A stretch of 64,000 nucleotides of DNA from Streptomyces sp. SW4 (GCA_003248315.1 QKWM01000004.1:3097001-3161000), one strand, 5' to 3'. Counted from the first letter of the stretch, positions 1 through 10,875 are shown. Translations and numbers: made by a program. Notes: generated from the sequence alone by a model not told the origin.

Positions 1-1090
1 GGGCCGAGCTGGCCGCCGTCTGCGCCACGGACGCCGCACAGCGCCCGGAATCGCTGGTGCGGTGGGTGTCCGGGCTCCGCGCCGCGGTGATCTCCACCGC
101 GACGGCGTCCTCCCGCCGGGTGGCGGACTCCGTCCCCGCCGCGCCCCCGGCGGCCCCGCCGCCCCTGCCGCCGCGTCCCCCACCAAGGCGCCACCCCCTC
201 CGGCCGCGCCTTTGACGGGCTACGTCCCGACCCGCCCGACGAACGCCCCCGCGGTCCCGTCCCAGCCGCCGGCCCCTCCGGCGGCGCCGCCCGAGCCACC
301 ACGGACCGCACCCGCCGACGCGCCTGCCTCGCCGCCCGAGCCGACCCCGGCGCCGCCCCCGCACGGCCCGTACACCGCTGCCGCGGCCACCCGGTCCGCG
401 ACACCGGCCCCGCCCTCGCCCCCGGCGGGCCCCAAGGGGTCGCGCCGCGCCCTGACGATCGCCGCCACCCTCCTCGCGGTGGCTGTGGTGGCCGGCGCCG
501 GCACCTACACCGCCGTGCGTCTGACGGACGACGACCGCGCCGGCGCCACCGCCTCGCAGGACAGCCGGCCGCCCGCCACTCCCGAGGCCGACGCCACTCC
601 GGACGCGAAACCCAGCCCCACGCCCACACCGTCGGACAGCTCCGCGGCCGACGACGGCACCGCGAGCCCGTCGGCCGGCGGCGCCGGCGCCGACAGGCTG
701 CCGCTGACGTCACTGGAGGCGGTGGAGATGAAGAACATGGAACCGGGCTCCGCCACCGTGAACACCCGGGAGCACCAGGACGCCCTCCTCGCCGACGCGG
801 GTTTCTGCTTCGTCAGCTCCGCGGAGTACAACCTCGCACGGGAGTGGAAGACCCTGCGGTTCACCGCGGGCATCACCGACCTCTCCGCCGACGGCATCCC
901 CCGCAAGCTCACCGTCCACGGCGACGGGAAGCTGCTGACCAGCAAGACGCTGGATTTCGGTACCGCCGAGTCCGTGTCGGTGGACGTCAGCGACGTGCTG
1001 CGGCTACGCATCGAGGTCACGAACGTCGACAGCGACGGCTGCAGCAGCGACGTCGTGACCGCCGTGGCCGAGCCCGTGCTCACCAGGTGA
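1..1090 (+). CDS. Membrane-anchored protein with C-terminal NPCBM-like domain (5' end outside window, frameshifted)
   Basis: The gene enters from the left edge. Bases 3 to about 160 read as a helical segment followed by Pro-rich sequence. From there the frame must shift to continue through a long Pro/Ala linker, a single membrane helix (coded around 445-515) and an acidic Ser/Thr/Pro spacer. The last about 120 residues resemble the NPCBM/NEW2 carbohydrate-binding fold: a strand rich in FTAGITDLS, then a V-x-GDGKLL motif, then alternating valine strands and a late Cys. Seen: the frame break, the helix and the domain pattern. Inferred: the C-terminal domain lies outside the cell and binds glycan or peptidoglycan. 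The N-terminal function cannot be judged because it is cut by the window edge. No specific name is justified. Confidence 0.6.
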   Translation, partial: GRAGRRLRHGRRTAPGIAGAVGVRAPRRGDLHRDGVLPPGGGLRPRRAPGGPAAPAAASPTKAPPPPAAPLTGYVPTRPTNAPAVPSQPPAPPAAPPEPPRTAPADAPASPPEPTPAPPPHGPYTAAAATRSATPAPPSPPAGPKGSRRALTIAATLLAVAVVAGAGTYTAVRLTDDDRAGATASQDSRPPATPEADATPDAKPSPTPTPSDSSAADDGTASPSAGGAGADRLPLTSLEAVEMKNMEPGSATVNTREHQDALLADAGFCFVSSAEYNLAREWKTLRFTAGITDLSADGIPRKLTVHGDGKLLTSKTLDFGTAESVSVDVSDVLRLRIEVTNVDSDGCSSDVVTAVAEPVLTR

Positions 1091-1191
1091 CGCCCCCGCC
1101 CCTCCCCGTCACCCGTTCGGCGTAGCCGCGGCGCGGCGCCGGATGCGGGGGCCGGGCCCCCGGGGAGTCTCCAGGTAACTGGAGGTACACG

Positions 1192-1760
1192 ATGGGCTCA
1201 CTGAAAGTCACTCTCTGTGCCGGAGCGGCGCTCGCCGCGGTGTTCAGCCCGACGGCGCACGCGGCGGACGGGGGCGGAGTCTCGGTGGCCCCGGCCAGTC
1301 CCGCGCCCGGCACCGACGTCACGCTGCGGGTGGCCGACTGCACCGAGAAGACGGCCGTCGCCGTGTCGGCGGCGTTCGTCACCGACGCCCGGCTGTCCCT
1401 CGCCAGCACGGACGGCGCACTCGTCGGCTCCAGCCGCGTGAAGTCCACGGTCACCGCGGGCGCCTACGCCGTGAAGGTCCGCTGCGGCGACGCCGAGCGC
1501 AGCGGCACCCTCACCGTCACCGACCGGGCCCGGCCCCGGCCGACGCGCCGGACCGGTCCGGCGCCCACCCCTCTCCCGTCGCCCCCGTCGACGCGGGCGG
1601 CGGCGGCACGGCCCGCCTGGCCGCCGCCGGCGGACGGGACGACGACGCCCGCGCGGAGGGCCCCGGCACGGCCCACGCGGTGACCGGCCTGGTCCTCGCC
1701 GGGGTCGCCGCGGTGGCGGTGGCGCTGCGCAGCGCCCGCCGGAGCCGCGGAACGGACTGA
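1192..1760 (+). CDS. Secreted protein with C-terminal membrane anchor (frameshifted), next to a sortase
   Basis: An ATG lies just downstream of a good GGAGG site. The N-terminus is a typical Sec signal peptide (hydrophobic core ending AHAADG), followed by about 85 residues of Ig-like beta sequence with two cysteines. One base appears to be missing near 1530. After restoring it, the protein runs through a Gly/Asp spacer to a hydrophobic C-terminus (AVTGLVLAGVAAVAVAL) with a basic tail, ending at the TGA at 1758-1760. That is a stalk-and-anchor arrangement without an obvious LPxTG motif. The sortase gene starts 6 bases later, so the pair probably forms an operon and this protein may be its substrate or partner; that link is inference. 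Confidence 0.65.
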
Positions 1761-1766
1761 ACGGAC

Positions 1767-2430
1767 ATGTCCGAGCGCAAGAGCCCCGCGGGCAGCGGCC
1801 GCCTGGCGACCGGCATCGCCTGGGCGGTACTGCTCCTCGGGCTGTGGCTGTGGGGCCGCGAGGCCACCGACGTCCCGAGGGCATAACCGGGCCGGCCACC
1901 GGCGACATGGCGGCGGCCGGCCGACCCCCGCACACCGAGCTCCCGCCCGCCCACCGGCCGCTCGACGCGGCCCTGCCGCAGCGTCTGGACATCCCCGAAC
2001 TCGGCGTGCAGGCCCCGGTGATGGCCCGCGGCCTCGACGCGAAGGGCGCCCTGGAGGCACCGCCGTTCGACCGGGCCGGCTCCGTCGGCTGGTACGCGGC
2101 CGGCGCCAGCCCGGGGGAGGCCGGCACGGCCCTGATGGTGGGCCACGTCGACACCGAGACCCGGCCGGCCGTCTTCTACAAGCTCAGCACCCTGGAGCCG
2201 GGCGAGACGATCCGGGTCCTGCGCGACGACGCCGAGGTCGCGGAGTTCACCGTCGACGACGTCCAGGTCCTTCCCGGGACGCCTTCGACGCCCGCCAGGC
2301 CTACGGCCCGCACCGCACCGGCCGCGCCGAACTGCGGCTGATCACCTGCGGCGGCAGCTTCGACGACGCGAGCAACACCTACACGGCGAACGTGGTCGTC
2401 TCCGCCTACCTCACCGGAACCGGCCTGTAG
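1767..2430 (+). CDS. Class E/F-type sortase (two frameshifts)
   Basis: Starts with a basic N-terminus and one transmembrane helix (AWAVLLLGLWLWG), then the sortase beta barrel. The catalytic His lies in GHVDTET and the catalytic Cys in LITCGGSFD, near the end, as in the class E/F enzymes of actinomycetes. Two breaks, near 1855-1880 and near 2275, split the frame; restoring one base at each gives about 220 residues, the usual size. Sortases are membrane transpeptidases that cleave a C-terminal sorting signal and join the protein to peptidoglycan. The upstream anchored protein is the obvious local candidate substrate, although it lacks a clear LPxTG. The class assignment rests on the visible motifs and size, not on a search. 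Confidence 0.75.
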
Positions 2431-2518
2431 CCCCCGCCGGGCGGGCGCCCGGGACCTCGTGGGTGCCGGAGGCGTATGTCAGGATTGAGCCTCGGAACAG
2501 TGCACCCAAGGGGGTTGG

Positions 2519-3557
2519 ATGTACGGCAGCAGGGGGCCGGAACGTTTGCCGCGACCAAGGCGTCCGCGGCGGTGCTGGGGGTGGCGCTGCTGTTGGCCGG
2601 CTGTTCCTCCTCCGGAGACGGGGAGGGCGAGGAGCCGGGCAAGGACACGGGGGCCGGGATCACCCAGCAGCCCAAGGACGCGGCGCCGTTCTGGGTCAAT
2701 CCGGACGGCACCGCGGCCCGGCACGTCGCCGAGCTGAAGCAGGACGGCAAGGAGAAGCAGGCGGAGGAGATCCGCAAGATCGCCCAGCAGCCGGTCGCCG
2801 AGTGGATCAGCCCGGAGAACCCGCAGGAGCAGGCGCGCGGTTTCACCGAGGCCGCCGACAAGGCCGGCCGCACCGCGCTGCTCGTCCTCTACAACATCCC
2901 GCACCGCGACTGCGGCCAGTACTCGCAGGGCGGCGCCGCCGACGGCAACGCCTACCGCGCCTTCGTCGACGACGTAGCCAAGGGCATCGGCGACCGCTCG
3001 GCCACGGTCATCCTGGAGCCGGACGCGGTGCTCCACCTGGTCGACGGCTGCACGCCGGAGCAGTACCACGAGGAGCGCTACGACCTCCTCAAGGGCGCCA
3101 TCGCCAAGCTCAAGTCGCTGAAGAACACCAAGGTGTACCTGGACGCGGGCAACGCCGGCTGGGGCCACCCCGACCAGATCTTCGAGCCGCTGAAGTGGGC
3201 GGGCATCGACCAGGCCGACGGCTTCTCGGTCAACGTCTCGAACTTCTACACGACCGAGGACTCCATCGCCTACGGCAAGGAGCTGTCCGCCAAGGTGGGC
3301 GGCAAGCACTTCGTCATCGACACCAGCCGCAACGGCAACGGCCCCTACACCGAGGGCGACCCGGGCGAACGCTGGTGCAACCCGCCGGGCCGGGCCCTCG
3401 GCGAGACCCGACCACGAAGACGGCCGACCTGCTGGTCGACGCCTACCTGTGGATCAAGCGCCCCGGCGAGTCGGACGGCGAGTGCAAGGGCGGCCCGAAG
3501 GCGGGCCAGTGGTGGCAGGACTACGCGCTGGAGCTGGCGCGCTCGTCGGCGTCCTGA
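2519..3557 (+). CDS. cslZ: GH6 endoglucanase-like lipoprotein CslZ (frameshifted)
   Basis: Glycoside hydrolase family 6 protein of about 345 residues. The signal peptide ends in a lipobox (LLLAGC), so it is predicted to be an anchored lipoprotein. GH6 landmarks are the acid motif in VILEPDAV and the YLDAGNAGW segment; two later cysteines fit a disulfide. I place the start at the ATG at 2519 because a purine-rich aaggggg precedes it, which requires one lost base near 2532. An uninterrupted alternative start is the ATG at 2476, giving an unusually long leader. A second lost C near 3407 (CCC for CCCC) breaks the C-terminus, which resumes as TTKTADLLVDAYLW. It faces glxA-cslA, and in Streptomyces CslZ is described as acting with CslA and GlxA on the tip glycan. 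Confidence 0.85.
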
Positions 3558-3609
3558 CGCGACGGCGCTCCCGCGGCCCGTCACCGGGTCCGCGGGAGCG
3601 CCGTCGCGT
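3557..3609. terminator. Bidirectional terminator hairpin between cslZ and glxA
   Basis: A perfect 20-bp inverted repeat (3557-3576 with 3590-3609) separated by a 13-base loop. It lies exactly between two convergent genes, starting on the last base of the cslZ stop codon. Confidence 0.85.
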
Positions 3610-3622
3610 TCGGGGCCGGGCC

Positions 3623-5559
3623 CTAGGGCACCTTCACCCACTGCGCCTTGCTCGGCACACCGTTCTTGTCCGTCACGAACAGCATGTACCAGCCGGCCTG
3701 GACCAGGTTCCGGTTCTCCGGCACGGTGACGGTCACCCGGTCCCCGGAGGTCTCGAAGTCCAGGGCGATCGACCGCTGGTCGACGTCGGTCACGTGCGTG
3801 GAGGCGCTCGGCCGGATCAGCCGCACCTTGTCGATCGACGCCGCAGCCCGGGACGTGAACGTCCCCGACCCACCGCGCTCGATGGTCTGGGGCCCGCCGG
3901 ACAGGTCCGGCCGCTCCTCGCCGTACAGGTACGGCGGCGTGTAGATCTCGATGCGCTGCTCGAACTTGCCCGGCTTGGTGTTGGCCTTGTCGGCGAAGAG
4001 CGAGTCGGAGCCGAAGAACATCACGCGCCCGTCGGGCAGCAGGATCGACCCGGAGTGGTAGTTGCGGCCGACCAGCGGGTCGGCGACCCGCTTGAACGTG
4101 TTCTTCTCCGTGTCGTAGATCCGCGCCTGGAGGATGTTGGAGTCGCTGCGGCCCCGGTAGTCCTCGGAGCCGCCGGAGACCAGCACGTCGTCGTTGGGCA
4201 GGATCGAGGCCTGCGGGTAGCGGGTGCCCTTCTCCAGCGACGGGCCGTCCACGAACCGCGGGTCGTCGTCCTTCAGGTCGACCAGCCGGGTCTTCTCACT
4301 GGACAGCCGGGACTCGCCGACACCGCCGCCGCCGATCACCATGTACCGCTCGTCCTGCGCGGGCGGCAGCAGCACCGTGTTGGAGGTCTCCAGCCGGTCG
4401 GGGTGGCTCATGCCCGGGATCTTCGTGAACTCGTTGGTCTCCACGTCCCAGACGCCCGGGTCGCGGCCCACGTCGTCGGGGCCGTAGCCCGCGTTGGATC
4501 CCGAGTAGAAGACCTTCCCGTTCTGCATCAGGAACAGCGCCGGGTACGTCGGGAACTGACGCTCCTCCTCGGTGTACGTCCACTCCTTGGTCTTCGGGTC
4601 GTAGATCTCGTTCTTGCCCGGGACCAGCTGGCCGATGTCGTCGAGGCCGGAGACGCTGAGGATCTTGCCGTCGCTCAGCGTGGTGAGCGTCGGGTACCAG
4701 CGGGCCTCGTGCATCGGGTCGACCTTGACGTACTTCTCGGCGACCGGGTCGAACTCGAAGGTGTCCCGGATGCCCTGGAAGTCCTTCTTGTCGAGGGCGA
4801 GCTTCTCGGCGATGCCGTACGTATTGCGGGCGTCCTCGCCCTTCAGGCCCTGGATGCGGTAGTTGTCCTGGGTGCCGGTCTGGTACTTCCGGCCCTCCTT
4901 CTGCGCCTCGACGTAGACCCGGCCGTAGCCGGGGTGTTGCCGAGGAAGCGGCCGGTCGCCTTGTCGAAGTTCTTCTTCGCGCGCGGCACGAGGACCGGGT
5001 CCTTGGAGACGAACGTCTTGCCGTTCTCCTTGCCGGTGAACTTCGTGCCGGGCGGCAGCGTGATCGGCTTGTCCGGGTTCTCGTTGTGGACGATCATCAG
5101 GCCGCCGGCCTTCTTCACGTCACCCTTGAGCTTCTCGTACCGCTTGGTACCGCCGGCGATCAGCAGGTTGCCGTTGGGCAGCTGGGTGTGGCCGGTGCAG
5201 AACAGGTCGGTCGGGGTGGGGACCTTCTTGATGGTGCCCTTGACCGGGTCCCAGATCCGGGTGTCGTACTGCTTGGCGTCGAAGTTGTCCTGGTTGTTGC
5301 CGGACCCGGCGACCAGCAGCACCTTGCCGGTGTGCAGCAGCGCCGCGTGGATGGTGTTCTGCCGGTACTTCTCGGGGAACTCGATGATCTCCCACTTGCC
5401 GTTCTCGGCCTTGTACTCCGGCTTGTTGATCTTGTACTGGTGGTATTTCTCGGTTCCGAAGCGGTACAGCCACGGCCCGTTCATCCCGGCCAGCGCGACT
5501 ACCACCGCCGTACCTATCGCGAAGCGACGGGCCCGGCGGCGGCCGGCACGGTCCTTCAT
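3623..5559 (-). CDS. glxA: Copper radical oxidase GlxA, galactose oxidase-like (frameshifted)
   Basis: About 645 residues, the usual GlxA length. A single N-terminal membrane helix (around residues 12-32) anchors a Kelch-type seven-bladed propeller and a C-terminal immunoglobulin-like domain. The cofactor Cys is visible in LFCTGHTQ, the Tyr-His copper pair in RNYHSGSILLPDG, and another His in SASTHVTD. One G is missing near 4935: the N-terminal frame stops reading sensibly after RFLGNTP, and the other frame resumes with YGRVYVEAQ. The ATG (5557-5559) overlaps the cslA stop codon, so the two are translationally coupled. GlxA oxidises a primary alcohol of the glycan made by CslA, with copper and a Tyr-Cys radical, and is needed for normal hyphal development in Streptomyces. 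Confidence 0.93.
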
Positions 5560-7567
5560 TCCTTACGTCCCCCAAGTCCGCCAAGGGCGATCTGCATGGT
5601 CTGGTCGTTCCCCCGTTGCCCGCGCCCGCCGGCCCGGCCGTCCCGTCGGCCGCCCAGGCGGGCCGCTGCTGCGGCGCGTGCTGCCCGGGGCCGGTCGCCT
5701 GCTGAGGGATGACCGGCGGCTCGTACGCCGCGGCGGGCGTCGCGTCCCGCACGTCGTCGGCGGGGGTGGCGGCCGGGCGCTTCCTGGCCTGCCGCAGCCC
5801 GTGCCGCCAGGCGAAGATCGGTGTCGCGGTGATCAGCATGGCGAACGACGCCCAGATGATCATCGCGGGGTGGGAGTTGCCGAGGACGAGGCCGGCGACG
5901 ATCGACCCACCGAAGATCACGATGAAGTACCAGTGGTACCGGAAGGTCCCCAGCCACCGGTCGGGGCTGGCCGAGTCGCCCTTGGGGGTCACCACGAACT
6001 TGCTCTTGCGGCGCAGCACCGAGTCGATCAGCGCCTTCGCGTACAGCGGCGCCGACAGCGCGGACATCACCATGCCGGCCACGCCGCCGGAGCCCTCGGG
6101 CTCGTGCGGGGAGACGTTGTGGCGGCGGTTCCAGACGTACAGGCCGATCTGGAGCGCGGAGGCGTTGCCGTAGAGCATCAGCCAGACCGCCGGGTCGATG
6201 TTCACACCCGAGGCGCCCAGGCCCAGGAACAGCGCGCAGCTCAGCGCCGCCAGGATCCAGTTCAGGGCCGACATCGGGTAGAAGATGATCATCATCGTGT
6301 AGTTGAAGAGCTTGCTCGGCGGCAGCGAGTACCAGCCCTTCCAGTACTGCTTGAGGATCGTCTCGTACGTCCCCCGGGACCAGCGCATCTGCTGGGTGAA
6401 GAAGTCCGTCCAGGCGTTGGGGCCCTCGCCGACCGCCAGCACGTCCGGGGTGTAGACCGAGCGCCACTTGCGGCCCGTCGCCGGGTTCTTGGCGCGGTGC
6501 ATCTCGAAGCCCGTCGCCATGTCCTCGGTGATCGAGTCGTACAGGCCGCCGATCTGCTTGATCGCCTTGATGCGCACCGCGTTGGACGTGCCGACGAACA
6601 TCGGCGCGCCGTAGCGGTTGCCGGCCCGCTGGATCAGGGCGTGGAAGAGGAACTGCTGGGACTCGGCGGCCTTGGTGACGAAGTTGTCGTAGTTGCCGTA
6701 GACCTGCGGGCCGATGACGAAACCGACGTCCGGGTCGCGGAAGAAGCCCAGCATCCGCTCCAGGTAGTTCGGCAGCGGCACGTGGTCGGTGTCGACCGAG
6801 GCGAAGAAGTCGTAGTCGTCGCCGTGCGCCTCCAGCCAGGCGTTGTAGTTGCCGTGCTTGGTCTTGGCGCGGTGCGGGCCCTTCTTCTGGTTCCACTTGG
6901 CGACGCCCTTGCGGGAGAAGTGGTGCACGCCCAGGCGCGCGCACACTTCCTTCACCTCGGGGTCGTCGCCCTCGTCGAGCAGCCAGACGTGCAGCAGACC
7001 GCGGTGGCGGATCCTGACGGCCGCCTCCAGGGTCTTCGTCACCATCTCCAGCGGCTCCTTGCCGGGCACGAAGGAGGTGAGGAAGGCCACCCGGGTGCCG
7101 GTCTCGGGCACCACCGGGATCGGGTCGCGGGCCACCAGCGTCGCATGCGCGTTCGACAGCACGTTCATGCAGCGGAAGAACTCGATCAGACCGATCGAGA
7201 CGAGCATGACGACGTCGAGGGCGGGCAGCCAGTCGAAGGCCGGGTAGTCGCGCTCGGTCCAGTGCGCCGGCTGGAGCAGCCAGAACAGCAGCACCAGGGA
7301 GAGCACCGGCGCCGCGGCCAGCATCAGGGTGATCCGGATGCGGTGCGGCTCCTGGGATATCAGCGAGCGGTACTGGACCTTGTACGGCTTGTCCGGGTCG
7401 GGCTGGGTGAGGGGGCCGGCCAGCCTGCTGTAGTGCTCGTAGTCGTAGCGCGGCAGGGTCTTCCTGATCCGCCGGAACGTGCCGGTCGTGCTGTTCCGGT
7501 GTGCGGGCACCCTGAGCTGGGTGGTCCGGGACGGATCGAAGTCCTCGCCCGTCGGCGTCGACGCCAT
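5556..7567 (-). CDS. cslA: Cellulose synthase-like glycosyltransferase CslA (one frameshift near the C-terminus)
   Basis: Family 2 processive glycosyltransferase of about 670 residues. A cytosolic N-terminus is followed by two membrane helices, the GT2 domain and four to five more helices. Active-site motifs are present in order: DEGDD, SVDTDHVP (DxD), SITED and QMRWSRG (QxxRW). One G is missing in the run near 5612. With it restored the protein ends in a short polar tail (ALGGLGGRKE) and its TGA overlaps the glxA start as ATGA. CslA polymerises a beta-glucan-like polymer at hyphal tips together with GlxA, CslZ and the LPMO. The promoter should lie in the 350-base gap upstream. Confidence 0.93.
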
Positions 7568-7917
7568 GAGTCATCCCCCCACACGCGGTGCACCGCGTGT
7601 TTCGTCGCTTTCCTGCGTCTGCTCCGGTCCCCCTCGACCTTCACAGGCGTATCAGTGGTGGGCCGCTGTCACCACGTCATCCACACAGCTTATAGACATG
7701 GTCCGACGCCTTCCCGGTTGCATGATGCCCCCACGGCATCCGGTCCCGGGCGGGGCCCCTCTCCCCGCGGCGCCGGTCACCGGCCCTTCTCGCCCCCAAC
7801 CGGACCAGGGTTCTACGGCGTTCCTCTTGATCGCAAGATGCGAAACAGGGTGTTTACCGGTCAAACGCGTTCATTGTGGCGCGTGGGGCGGCGGGGAGTG
7901 GTGGGGGGAGCGCACGA
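7568..7917. other. Non-coding region upstream of cslA
   Basis: About 350 bases with no gene I can support. It must hold the cslA promoter (minus strand). AT-richer patches around 7680-7700 and 7840-7880 are the likeliest places for it, but I cannot fix -10 and -35 boxes. Confidence 0.5.
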
Positions 7918-7948
7918 CGAAGGCCCCCGCTCACGCGGAGGGCCTTCG
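7918..7948 (-). terminator. Terminator after tRNA-Lys copy 1
   Basis: A 9-bp stem (7918-7926 with 7940-7948) with a 13-base loop lies 8 bases beyond the 3' end of the tRNA-Lys gene. The same arrangement, with unrelated stem sequences, follows the other two tRNA-Lys copies. Confidence 0.7.
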
Positions 7949-7955
7949 CTGTCGG

Positions 7956-8029
7956 TGCGCCGCCAGGGACTCGAACCCCGGACCCGCTGATTAAGAGTCA
8001 GCTGCTCTAACCAACTGAGCTAGCGGCGC
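7956..8029 (-). tRNA. tRNA-Lys (CUU), copy 1 of 3
   Basis: 74 bases including the discriminator A. The acceptor stem GCGCCGC pairs with GCGGCGC. The D-arm GCTC/GAGC, anticodon stem GCTGA/TCAGC with loop CTCTTAA (anticodon CTT) and TTCGAGT T-loop are all present. CCA is not encoded. The sequence is identical to the copies at 11635 and 28663. Confidence 0.97.
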
Positions 8030-8214
8030 CGGCTGACGCGACAACTCTACCCGACCCCGGAGGGTGCTCCCGACCACCGGCCGGGGCCGCGCCGCCGGCC
8101 GGACCGCCCGGCGTACATCATTCGGACCGTCAGCATGCGCGTCCGGAAGACAGTTGAGAAACTGACGACGTGTACCGCCGCGGACATTTTCAGCAGGAGT
8201 GTGAGGGGAATCGC

Positions 8215-9522
8215 ATGGAGGCTCCGGTATTCGAGGAATTCGACCCGGAGGGCGACTGCGACTGCCCGGGTTGCCGGCACTGGCGGCGCGTCCTGCCGCA
8301 TTCCCCGTCCGGCCGCGTCTTCGCCCATCCGGCCGCCCACCGGACCCTGATCGTGGCGACCGCGGCCTCCGCCGCGCTCGGCGCGAGCCCGGCGGCAGCG
8401 CTCCCGGCCGCCGCCCACGCCCCCGACCGGCCCGGCGTTCCCGCAGGTGACGAGCCCGGAACCCCCCAGGGAGACCGGGCCCCGCTGTACGGCCCGGCGG
8501 GGCGCAATGCGGTCCCGCCGGCCGGCGCCCGGGTGCCGGAGACCACCCGGGCGGAGATCATCAACCGGGCCAAGAAATGGGTGGCCGCGAAAGTCCCGTA
8601 CAGCATGACCGCCTACTGGTCCGACGGTTACCGGCAGGACTGCTCGGGTTATGTCTCCATGGCCTGGAACCTGCCCGGGAACGAATGGACGGGCAGCCTC
8701 GGGAAGTACGCCGACCGCATTTCCAAGGACGAGCTGCAGCCCGGGGACATTCTGCTGTTCCACAACACCTCCGACCCGCACGCGGGCTCCCATGTGGTGA
8801 TCTTCGGCGGCTGGACGGACTACACCCGCACCCACTACACGGCCTACGAGCAGACCCGCCCGCACACCCGGAAGCAGTCCACCCCCTACGCCTACTGGAA
8901 CAACTCCTCCCGCTACCTCCCTACCGCTACAAGGGCGTGGTGTCCTCCGCGCCCGACGCCGCCGGACCGGAGGCCGCGCCCGCCACGCGCTACCCGGGCG
9001 CCTCGTCCTTCGGGCCCGGCGCGAACAACGCGCACGTCACCCGGCTCGGGCAGATGCTCGTCGAGCGCGGCGCCCGGCGCTTCTACGCCGACGGGCCGGG
9101 GCCCCGCTGGTCCGACGCCGACCGCCGGGCCACCCAGGCGTTCCAGCAGGCCCAGGGCTGGCGGGGCACCGACGCCGACGGGCTGCCGGGCCCGGCCACC
9201 TGGGAGCTGCTCGTCACCGGCAAGGGGCGGGACATCCCGGCCGCCGCGGCCGGCGCTCCGGCCCGCCGCCCTCCTCGCACGGGGTGCCCGGCTATCCGGG
9301 CCGCGCCATGTTCCGCCCGGGCGCGCACAACGACCACGTCACCCGGCTGGGCCGGCAGCTGGTGAAGAAGGGGTTCGGCCGGCACTACACGACCGGGCCG
9401 GGCCCGCGCTGGGGCGAGGCGGACCGGCGCAACGTCGAGGACTTCCAGCGGGCCCAGGGCTGGCGCGGCGGAGCGGCCGACGGCTACCCGGGCCGGAGAC
9501 CTGGCGACGCCTCTTCTCCTGA
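8215..9522 (+). CDS. Secreted NlpC/P60-like hydrolase with two C-terminal peptidoglycan-binding repeats (three frameshifts)
   Basis: The ATG at 8215 follows a GAGGGG site. A Cys-rich 20-residue N-terminus precedes a hydrophobic export segment. The catalytic domain shows the NlpC/P60 signature YRQDCSGYVSMAW (nucleophile Cys), LQPGDILLFHN, and His in AGSHVVIFGGW. Two similar modules follow, each with the pattern GANNAHVTRLGQ / GAHNDHVTRLGR, GPRWxxADRR and FQxAQGWRG, which are peptidoglycan-binding repeats. Bases appear lost near 8922, 9262 and 9492; with them restored the product is about 435 residues and ends ETWRRLFS. Predicted role: cleavage or remodelling of peptidoglycan outside the cell. 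The specific peptide bond cut cannot be told from the sequence. Confidence 0.8.
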   Translation: MEAPVFEEFDPEGDCDCPGCRHWRRVLPHSPSGRVFAHPAAHRTLIVATAASAALGASPAAALPAAAHAPDRPGVPAGDEPGTPQGDRAPLYGPAGRNAVPPAGARVPETTRAEIINRAKKWVAAKVPYSMTAYWSDGYRQDCSGYVSMAWNLPGNEWTGSLGKYADRISKDELQPGDILLFHNTSDPHAGSHVVIFGGWTDYTRTHYTAYEQTRPHTRKQSTPYAYWNNSSRYLPTATRAWCPPRPTPPDRRPRPPRATRAPRPSGPARTTRTSPGSGRCSSSAAPGASTPTGRGPAGPTPTAGPPRRSSRPRAGGAPTPTGCRARPPGSCSSPARGGTSRPPRPALRPAALLARGARLSGPRHVPPGRAQRPRHPAGPAAGEEGVRPALHDRAGPALGRGGPAQRRGLPAGPGLARRSGRRLPGPETWRRLFS

Positions 9523-9720
9523 CGCCCCGCCGCCCCCGCTCGCCGCCCCGCCGTCCCCGCTCGCCGTCCCCCTCGCCGCACCCGACCCGTCTCGCGGGAC
9601 CCCGTCCCTCTCGCCGACCCTTGGTCTCGCCGACCCTCTCTCTCGCCGACCCTCACCCGTCCCGCCGTATCCCCACCCCGTCCCGCCGACCCCCTTCATC
9701 TCGCCGCACCCCTGTTCATG
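9523..9720. repeat. C-rich low-complexity intergenic tract
   Basis: About 200 bases, strongly C+T biased on the plus strand, with repeated ctcgccg-type units (for example around 9616-9660). No hairpin terminator or gene is evident. Confidence 0.5.
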
Positions 9721-9749
9721 ACGCATCTGGCGCGGAGGCTGGAGCACGC

Positions 9750-10875
9750 ATGAGTACGACTTCCTCGACGACCACGTCACCGACCCCCGAGCCGAGCGGA
9801 CCCGCGGAGGGCGCGGCCCGGCCCGTCCGGCTCATCCAGAACGAGGCCACCACCGAGATCCCCGTCCACCTGCTCTTCCGCGACGACCCGGATCCGGCGC
9901 CGGTGCCGGTGCGGCCCGCGGTGGTCGGCCGCCGGCAGGGCACGGGGGAGCAGCCGCGGCTGCGCCGGCCGGTCGCGGCCTCCCGCGGCCCGCGCCGCGG
10001 GTCGACCCGGACCTGGTGGAGCGCCCGGCGCGGGTGCTGCCCGGCGCGGTCGGCGTGCTCGCCGGGTCCTGCGGCGCGGCCGGCTGCGCGGTCACCACCT
10101 GGTGGGCGGGGATCCTGCCGCCGATCGCGGCCCAGGCGTTGCCGGCGTACGCGGGTGCCGGGCTCGGGCCGGCGCAGTGGGCGGCGTACGCGGCCGCCGG
10201 GGCGCTGGGGCTGTTCGGCTTCGGCGGGCTGGCCCGCGGCCGGACCGGCCGGGCCTGGGTGCTCGGTCTGTTCGGCCGGTACCGCGGGACGGTGCGGCGC
10301 ACCGGCCTGATGTGGGTGAACCCGCTGGTGCTGCGCCGCCGGGTGGACGTCAGGCTGCGGCACTGGCGCAGCGAGCCGATGCCCGCGGCCGACGGCGACG
10401 GGGTGGCGCTGCGGGCGGTGACGCTGGTGGTGTGGCGGGTGCGGGACACCGCGCGGGCCACGCTCGGCGTCGAGGACCACGAGACGTATCTGCGCGAGTG
10501 CGTCGAGGCGGCGCTGGCCCGCGTGCCGGTGGAGATGCCCGGCGGGTCCCGGGCCGCGGCGGAGGCGGCGGCCGAGACGCTGACCCGGCTGGTGGCGGCG
10601 GACGCGGCGGCGGTGGGCCTGGAGGTGTTCTCGGTGCGGCCGGCCCGGGTGGAGTACGCCCCGAGGTGGCCGCCGCGATGCACCGCCGCCGGATCGCCGC
10701 CCTGGACGCCCGGCACCGGGCGAGCGTGCTCAGCTCGGTCGTGGACTCGGTGGAGGACACGGTGACGCGGCTGACCACGCGGGGGCTGGTCGCGCTCGAC
10801 GACTACGAGCGCAAGGCGCTGGTGAAGGACCTGACGGTGGCCTTCTGCGCGGGCCGCGGGGAGACGGGTCCCTGA
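9750..10875 (+). CDS. SPFH/Band 7 domain membrane protein (two frameshifts)
   Basis: Starts at the ATG 9750 after a GGAGGCTGGAG site. The N-terminal 90 residues are polar and Pro/Arg-rich. Two hydrophobic segments follow (around AVGVLAGSCGAAGCAV and YAAAGALGLFGFGGLA), then the SPFH core: GLMWVNPLVLRRRVDVRLRHW, a beta segment, and a helical region with ESYL-type YLRECVEAALARVP. Breaks occur near 9995 and 10662; restoring one base at each gives about 375 residues ending RGETGP. SPFH proteins oligomerise in membranes and organise microdomains or chaperone proteases. It lies between a cell-wall hydrolase and the LPMO of the tip-glycan system, which suggests, but does not prove, a cell-envelope role. 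Confidence 0.75.

Noticed and set aside
7652..7864. A 70-residue minus-strand frame upstream of cslA
   Set aside because: No ribosome-binding site, low coding bias and no recognisable sequence; more likely promoter region.
3449..7990. A plus-strand open frame of over 1500 codons across glxA and cslA
   Set aside because: It is the antisense shadow of two strongly conserved genes in very GC-rich DNA; its protein is a low-complexity Arg/Val/Leu string with no domain.
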